Below the pieces are notes generated by a model. That model had not been told where the DNA came from, ran no database searches, and saw only the letters and a list, made by a program, of their open reading frames with translations. Source: Deltaproteobacteria bacterium (GTDB lineage Bacteria; Desulfobacterota; JADFXK01). Taken from it: a DNA stretch of 18,994 nt. The position numbers were made by a program, and so were the translations under genes. This document shows, in pieces, positions 14,962-18,994 of this stretch; position 1 is the stretch's first letter, and the number at the start of each line of letters is the position of its first letter. Location: contig JADFYA010000019.1 in assembly GCA_015233285.1 (NCBI GenBank), forward strand, positions 559 through 19,552, in the 5' to 3' direction.

Positions 14962-17550
14962 TCATGTAGTCAGGCGGCGGTAAATCTCCGGTAGGCGGCG
15001 AGGCAGACTGGATGGATCATCAACAACAATATACCGGCCCGGACCATATACCCTTGGGAGATACTCAAGACCGTCTTTATCTAAAGTTACACAAACTGTT
15101 TTGATTCCATGAGTTCTTGCCTCAACCAGGGCCATTCGAGTATCTTCTCGGCCATAGTCGGATTCATAATTGTAGTCCTCGGGCCGGCCGTCGGTGAGCA
15201 AAAAAAGAACTCTCGCCTTGGCGGAAAAAGCCTTCAGTTTGGTGCCGGCATGACGAATGGCCGCACCGTCCCGGTTTTGCCCGCTTGAACTTAATCCGGC
15301 CAGACGACCGGCCACCCGGCCGAAAGATTCTTCGAATTCTTTGATGACATTCACCCGGACCTCTTCCCGGCCATTTCCGGAAAACGCCAGTATCAAATAT
15401 GGGTCCCCCAACACCTCCAGGGCCCAGGACATGACAATTAAGGACGCCCGGGCCACCTCAAAGATAGTTGTCGGACTTCCAGCCGATATGGGACGCGAAG
15501 TGGACTCGCTGATATCCAGAAGAAATCCGGCACAGACGTCGCGGCGGTTGGCCTGCCACCGGTTATAGACCTTTAGCTCTGGATTCAATCCCGCAGCCAT
15601 CGACGAAAAAACATCAACAGTTGCATCCAGGTCTACTTCTGAGCCATCCAGGCAATATTTCATCCGGCCGGTGTCTGCGGCCGTGAGAAGCTGAAAAGTT
15701 CTTTTTACCGCGGCGATAGTGTGTCCATAACGAGCTATAATGTCATAAATCTTTGTGCTGTCAGCTTCGGTTGCCGGTCCCTCGAAGACCGAACACCAAC
15801 CCTTTTTATAATCTCCAATCTTCGTATCCCACTCATCATACCAAAAAAGTTTACGGTTTTGATCCAGGTTGGGATTGGGGTCAGGGCTGACCGCGGCGAA
15901 GGCTGGTGGCAAACTCTTGAACCGGTCAAGTCCGGCATGGCTCCAAAATGGTCTGGACGATGACGATAATGCCCGATTCCAGTCAAACTCGGTCGTGTCC
16001 TCAAGCACGGCCGATCCCGAATTTGATCCTACTTGCTCATAGGATGCCTGAAACATATAAGAATCACCGGGGCGTCCACCGGTATCGGCAACCAACTCGT
16101 ACAGGTCGGCCGTCAAAATCGCGGCGTCCTCAACGGAAAAGTCCACCCGTCCTTCTATTGCCCGGATTCGATCATTCAGAACCGCGGCCAACGCCCCCAG
16201 GCGACCAGGTAAGGAGTTGGACAACCGACCCTGCATCAATGATTTTCTTAATTCAGCCAAAACTGCATCCAGCGGCCAATTTAGATCCGGCCGGCCCATT
16301 GCTGTGGTCAGGCGACCATAAACTTTCGCCAGGTCATTCTTCAAACCGGGAAAACTATTCCTCAACTCAGCCATGGTCCGGCCAAACTCCACCAGTTCAA
16401 AAAGCCTCTTGGCCAGCCAGGGGTGGGGGAAAGCGTTAAAGAACCTGTCCTTGGGATCCAGCGTCAAGACATCATTAATAACAATGTTGCGGGACCTCAG
16501 AGCCCTGGTTATAGAGTTTAAGTCCAGGCCGGCCCGGCTCCACCTGGCCCGGTTAGCCCATTCGGCGGCTTTAACCCTAAAAAAACGAATATTACCTCGT
16601 TCAGAACGGTATAATCGGGCCACCCGAGGAAGGGTTATGGACACCCCCTGACCATTATCTTCAATCCGCTCAGGTCCACCAGTGGTTAATTCCGCATGAC
16701 AACCGACATGAACTTGAGCGTACAAGGTGAGGTAGTCTTTTACTCGGCCCAGGGGCAAACCACCGCGCACCTTGTCCAGGCTTTCTTTAGCTCTGGCTGA
16801 TACCAGACTAAAATAATAGATACCGCGCCCGGGGCCTGCGGCGGCCTCCTGGAGACCGAGCTTAAACCACCGGCGCCACCGAACCGGCCCCAACTCGTGG
16901 AGTAAGTCGGGACCATTTTCCAAAAAATAAACCACCGCATCCGGACAAAGGCCGATTAATTGCACTGCGGCATTCAACATCCTGGAGCCTTCGTTTTTCC
17001 CCTGCCAACCCCGGTCGGGTCCGCCAAGCAATGCGAGGGCCCTGGTTATATCAAAAAAACCGGTTTCAGAAGCGGCATCGAGAAATCTGGACAGGGCCGC
17101 GGTGAGCCCCAGGTCTATTAAAGGGCGAAAAAACGCGGTTGAGTTTCGGATAAACAGCCGGCCATCATCTATAGATATAAGTGCGGCCATGAAGGCTGCC
17201 CGAGACCAGGAACGAATCAAGGTTCCCTTATCCCCGGCCGCCGACAAACCGGTTACCCAACGCAAGTAGTCAACACTCAAACCGGCATTCACATAGGCCA
17301 ATCGGCGGGCAAACTTTAAAGTCAGTCTGACGATCTTAAGGTCATGGAAGCGACACGCCGCGTCCACAGCAGTCTGCAGAAATTCCTTTGGATCCACCAC
17401 ATCGCCGCCCAGTAGGACCAGTCGGCGGATCTGCCGGGCGATCTCCAAAGGAAAACGGACCAAGCCGTCAGCCTGGTCCTGGGTATAAAACAAATCTTCA
17501 CTTTTGCCGGACTTATCGTCTTGACCGGACTTATTTTGTTTGGGTTTCAT
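14962..17550 (-). CDS. NorD/CbbO-like von Willebrand factor A protein
   Basis: The 862-residue protein ends in a VWA domain (about 665-862) with an intact metal-ion site: DISES (679-683), D761 in NRDGAAIRHAG, and LTDGRPED (785-792). Just before it, WYDEWDTKIGDYKKGW (570-585) matches the conserved YPEWD...Y...W block that marks the NorD/CbbO group. The N-terminal 450 residues are helical and unassigned, with a charged Lys/Asp-rich start and no signal peptide. In the family these VWA proteins work with a MoxR-type AAA+ ATPase (NorQ or CbbQ) to activate a metalloenzyme, such as nitric oxide reductase or Rubisco. No such ATPase or target is in the window, so the name NorD is not justified as a function. 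No clear ribosome-binding site was found before the ATG at 17548-17550. The universal stress protein gene lies 88 bases upstream on the same strand. Confidence 0.85.
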   Translation of the reverse strand: MKPKQNKSGQDDKSGKSEDLFYTQDQADGLVRFPLEIARQIRRLVLLGGDVVDPKEFLQTAVDAACRFHDLKIVRLTLKFARRLAYVNAGLSVDYLRWVTGLSAAGDKGTLIRSWSRAAFMAALISIDDGRLFIRNSTAFFRPLIDLGLTAALSRFLDAASETGFFDITRALALLGGPDRGWQGKNEGSRMLNAAVQLIGLCPDAVVYFLENGPDLLHELGPVRWRRWFKLGLQEAAAGPGRGIYYFSLVSARAKESLDKVRGGLPLGRVKDYLTLYAQVHVGCHAELTTGGPERIEDNGQGVSITLPRVARLYRSERGNIRFFRVKAAEWANRARWSRAGLDLNSITRALRSRNIVINDVLTLDPKDRFFNAFPHPWLAKRLFELVEFGRTMAELRNSFPGLKNDLAKVYGRLTTAMGRPDLNWPLDAVLAELRKSLMQGRLSNSLPGRLGALAAVLNDRIRAIEGRVDFSVEDAAILTADLYELVADTGGRPGDSYMFQASYEQVGSNSGSAVLEDTTEFDWNRALSSSSRPFWSHAGLDRFKSLPPAFAAVSPDPNPNLDQNRKLFWYDEWDTKIGDYKKGWCSVFEGPATEADSTKIYDIIARYGHTIAAVKRTFQLLTAADTGRMKYCLDGSEVDLDATVDVFSSMAAGLNPELKVYNRWQANRRDVCAGFLLDISESTSRPISAGSPTTIFEVARASLIVMSWALEVLGDPYLILAFSGNGREEVRVNVIKEFEESFGRVAGRLAGLSSSGQNRDGAAIRHAGTKLKAFSAKARVLFLLTDGRPEDYNYESDYGREDTRMALVEARTHGIKTVCVTLDKDGLEYLPRVYGPGRYIVVDDPSSLPRRLPEIYRRLTT

Positions 17551-17638
17551 TATGATATCAGCCGAACCGGCTCAAGCCTTAGCATAGTCGTCGAAATCAG
17601 GTTAAGATTGACTCGCAAGAGACGGCGCAATGGCCGGA

Positions 17639-18097
17639 TCAGGAACGTTTCCGCACAACCAGCACAGAGCAAGGGGCCCGGCGAACCACCTTTTCAGCCG
17701 TGCTGCCAAAAAAGACGTAAGCCAGTCCGGTCAAGCCGTGAGAGCCCATCACCAGGACATCTATATTTTTTTCTTTCACTAAATTAATGATTTCCGTGGC
17801 TGGATGCCCACTTAATATGTGGATTTCATAGAATATTTCGTCTTCTCCAAACCGGCTCAAATACATCTCGCCGATCTTTTCCTCTGACATCCGCATGATT
17901 TCCTCGGCTGCCACGAGATTCGATTTGTCCACGATAAATTCATTCAAGACGGGTGAAGGGGCCACGATTGGCGGGATGACGTGAATCAGGTGGAGACTGG
18001 CTTCGAATTTCTTGGCCAGTTCAGCGGCAGAGGCAAAAGCATAATCCGAGCCATCAGAAAAATCTGTACAAAATCCGATATGCTTAAATATTTTCAT
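17639..18097 (-). CDS. universal stress protein (UspA family)
   Basis: A single Usp domain of 152 residues with the start at the ATG 18095-18097 (an upstream TTG at 18112 would add five residues). The start choice is supported by GAGGTG at 18103-18108, five bases before this ATG. The domain begins KIFKHIGFCTDFSDGSDYAF and ends with the ATP-binding signature G-2x-G-9x-G-S: GSHGLTGLAYVFFGST, then APCSVLVVR. It should therefore be an ATP-binding (MJ0577-like) rather than an E. coli UspA-like form. Such proteins help cells survive starvation and other stresses in the cytoplasm; the specific role is not visible. It may be co-transcribed with the VWA gene, 88 bases downstream. Confidence 0.93.
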   Translation of the reverse strand: MKIFKHIGFCTDFSDGSDYAFASAAELAKKFEASLHLIHVIPPIVAPSPVLNEFIVDKSNLVAAEEIMRMSEEKIGEMYLSRFGEDEIFYEIHILSGHPATEIINLVKEKNIDVLVMGSHGLTGLAYVFFGSTAEKVVRRAPCSVLVVRKRS

Positions 18098-18102
18098 GGA
18101 TG

Positions 18103-18108
18103 CACCTC
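18103..18108 (-). promoter_or_regulatory. ribosome-binding site deciding the Usp start
   Basis: GAGGTG on the minus strand lies five bases before the ATG at 18097. The alternative TTG start at 18112 overlaps this motif, so the ATG is the better start. Confidence 0.6.
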
Positions 18109-18261
18109 GCAATATATTGAACTCATTTTAAAAACGTTCGGCAGTCGGCTTCCGGGGCTCAGTAAAGATAATGACAATAGCGAGTTAGCCGTTTTAGCCA
18201 ACCAGTCTCTGATAGGACGAGAATCTACGAACATATTGACGTTAATAACGTGTTCATCGAG

Positions 18262-18483
18262 TTAGTCATGGCGAATGTAATAAGCGGGATCAAGTTTATA
18301 GAACACTGGTCGTAGCGCTTGGATGTGGCGGGCCTGGCGGTGTGATCTAGAGACGTATTGTCCGTTGGACGACATCCACCAGCGACTTTTGAGAGGCTTC
18401 AGGCTATCCTGGTGCTTGATCAGCAAGTTATTAAGACGAGTGGCCGAAGGTCGGATTAACTGTGCATAATCGGCAGGATATGA
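18262..18483 (-). pseudogene. possible small gene or gene remnant
   Basis: A minus-strand frame stays open for 73 codons between stops (TAA at 18486-18484 and at 18264-18262). Its translation has a protein-like composition, including LIRPSATRLNNLLIKHQDSL and ALRPVFYKLDPAYYIRHD, but no ATG near the beginning and no ribosome-binding site; the first ATG lies mid-frame after WW. It may be the 3' part of a decayed gene, or chance. I do not recognise the protein. Confidence 0.2.
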
Positions 18484-18599
18484 TTATGGATGTCGGGGCT
18501 GGACGACCGAAGAAAACTCCACCCTGCATGAACGGACCGGGCGAAATGGGTCCCAGGTCTTCCTGATGGCCATGAACATCATCTGGGGTATTATAACAA

Positions 18600-18623
18600 C
18601 CCGGGAGGGATATCCCTCCCGGG
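18600..18623 (-). terminator. intrinsic terminator after the OmpA-domain gene
   Basis: A perfect 24-base palindrome makes a 10-bp GC-rich stem (CCCGGGAGGG with CCCTCCCGGG) and an ATAT loop. On the minus strand it is followed by TTGTTATAAT, a broken T-tract. It lies 31 bases past the stop of the OmpA-domain gene. Confidence 0.75.
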
Positions 18624-18654
18624 AGTATCATATACACATTTTTAGCAGATAGGC

Positions 18655-18994
18655 CTATTCGACGGTGGTGATTTCGGCCCGACGATTCTTTTTCCGACCA
18701 TCTTTGGTGCTGTTGCTAAAGGCCGGCCTGGACAACCCAAACCACTTGACTTCGATACGCTTCCCGGCAATTCCTTCGTTCTTAACCATGTATTTATACA
18801 CGGCATAGGCTCTTCTCTTGGACAGGCCCATATTGTACTTGGCCGTACCGATGTTACAGGTGTTGCCGGCAATAACCAGATTCATGTCGGGATTAGCCTT
18901 CATGAGTTCGGCAATCGCATCGAGGACCTTTCTGGCCGGGGCCTTGACTACTGACCGGTCAAAATCAAACAAGATGGTCCACATTTCAGTTCCA
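18655..18994 (-). CDS. OmpA C-terminal domain protein (5'-truncated)
   Basis: The frame is open to the right edge, so the N-terminus (signal peptide and any barrel, lipobox or repeat region) is missing. The visible 113 residues are an OmpA/Pal peptidoglycan-binding domain: ILFDFDRSVV, a GNTCNIGTAKYNMGLSKRRAYAVYKYMV core and a C-terminal GRKKNRRAEI. Such domains bind diaminopimelate of the cell wall and anchor the outer membrane. The usual GHTD aspartate, one of two key contact residues, is cysteine here, while the arginine of LSxRRA is kept. It could be a Pal-like lipoprotein or an OmpA-like porin; the sequence shown cannot decide. Confidence 0.9.
   Translation of the reverse strand, partial: GTEMWTILFDFDRSVVKAPARKVLDAIAELMKANPDMNLVIAGNTCNIGTAKYNMGLSKRRAYAVYKYMVKNEGIAGKRIEVKWFGLSRPAFSNSTKDGRKKNRRAEITTVE

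Larger units (their letters stand above)
18113..18654. other. intergenic region between the Usp and OmpA-domain genes
   Basis: This 542-base stretch holds the OmpA-gene terminator (18600-18623), a 73-codon minus-strand open frame of uncertain meaning (18262-18483) and an imperfect palindrome at 18229-18255 (GAAC, ACGTT-aat-AACGT, GTTC). I see no clear promoter for the Usp gene. Confidence 0.5.

Noticed and set aside
14962..17550. Calling the VWA protein NorD, nitric oxide reductase activation protein
   Set aside because: Only the domain architecture supports it; no norB, norC or norQ is in the window, and CbbO-like and other groups share the same motifs.
18431..18637. 68-codon minus-strand frame in the Usp-OmpA gap
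   Set aside because: Its first third is the terminator palindrome of the OmpA-domain gene; composition is not protein-like.

Overview
The window looks like a chromosomal segment of a Gram-negative bacterium, most likely a member of the Desulfobacterota (former Deltaproteobacteria; a syntroph- or sulfate-reducer-like lineage). This is inferred from a mixture of genes rather than from a marker gene: a PHA regulator/phasin pair, an outer-membrane OmpA domain, a periplasmic parvulin, a DUF362 protein, a NorD/CbbO-type VWA protein and a bacterial V-type ATPase operon. There is no sign of a phage, insertion sequence, CRISPR array, tRNA or rRNA.

Layout. Bases 1-1068 (+) hold the 3' part of a SpoIID/LytB-domain protein. 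Bases 1220-2573 (+) hold a small polyhydroxyalkanoate (PHA) module: a near-consensus sigma70 promoter, a phasin-like granule protein, and a PhaR-type regulator whose C-terminus carries the same heptad motif as the phasin. Bases 2874-10209 (-) are a compact seven-gene V-type ATPase operon, transcribed E, DUF2764 (C-like), A, B, D, I, K, with gaps of a few bases or overlaps. It ends in a strong hairpin terminator facing the PHA module. The K proteolipid keeps the glutamine, glutamate and tyrosine positions that bind sodium in the Enterococcus hirae ring, so the machine is probably Na+-coupled.

Upstream of the V-ATPase lies a 535-base gap with a possible structured RNA and a weak promoter candidate. 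Beyond it, all on the minus strand, are a DUF362 protein with four cysteines in its C-terminal part (10745-12067), a secreted SurA/PrsA-like peptidyl-prolyl isomerase (12189-13259), beta-ketoacyl-ACP synthase III FabH with a consensus promoter and a long hairpin terminator (13494-14779), an 862-residue NorD/CbbO-like VWA protein without its usual MoxR-family AAA+ partner (14962-17550), a universal stress protein (17639-18097), and the C-terminal OmpA domain of a protein that runs off the right edge.

The most interesting points are the PHA module (phasin and regulator sharing a zipper motif, with a TGC-N3-GCA dyad at the phasin transcription start), the sodium-ligand signature of the V-ATPase with no visible F or G subunit, the structured region ahead of that operon, a family-atypical Asp in place of the catalytic Glu in the SpoIID domain, and a CCTCTGC-rich inverted repeat that forms the fabH terminator. 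I found no convincing wholly new multi-gene system.
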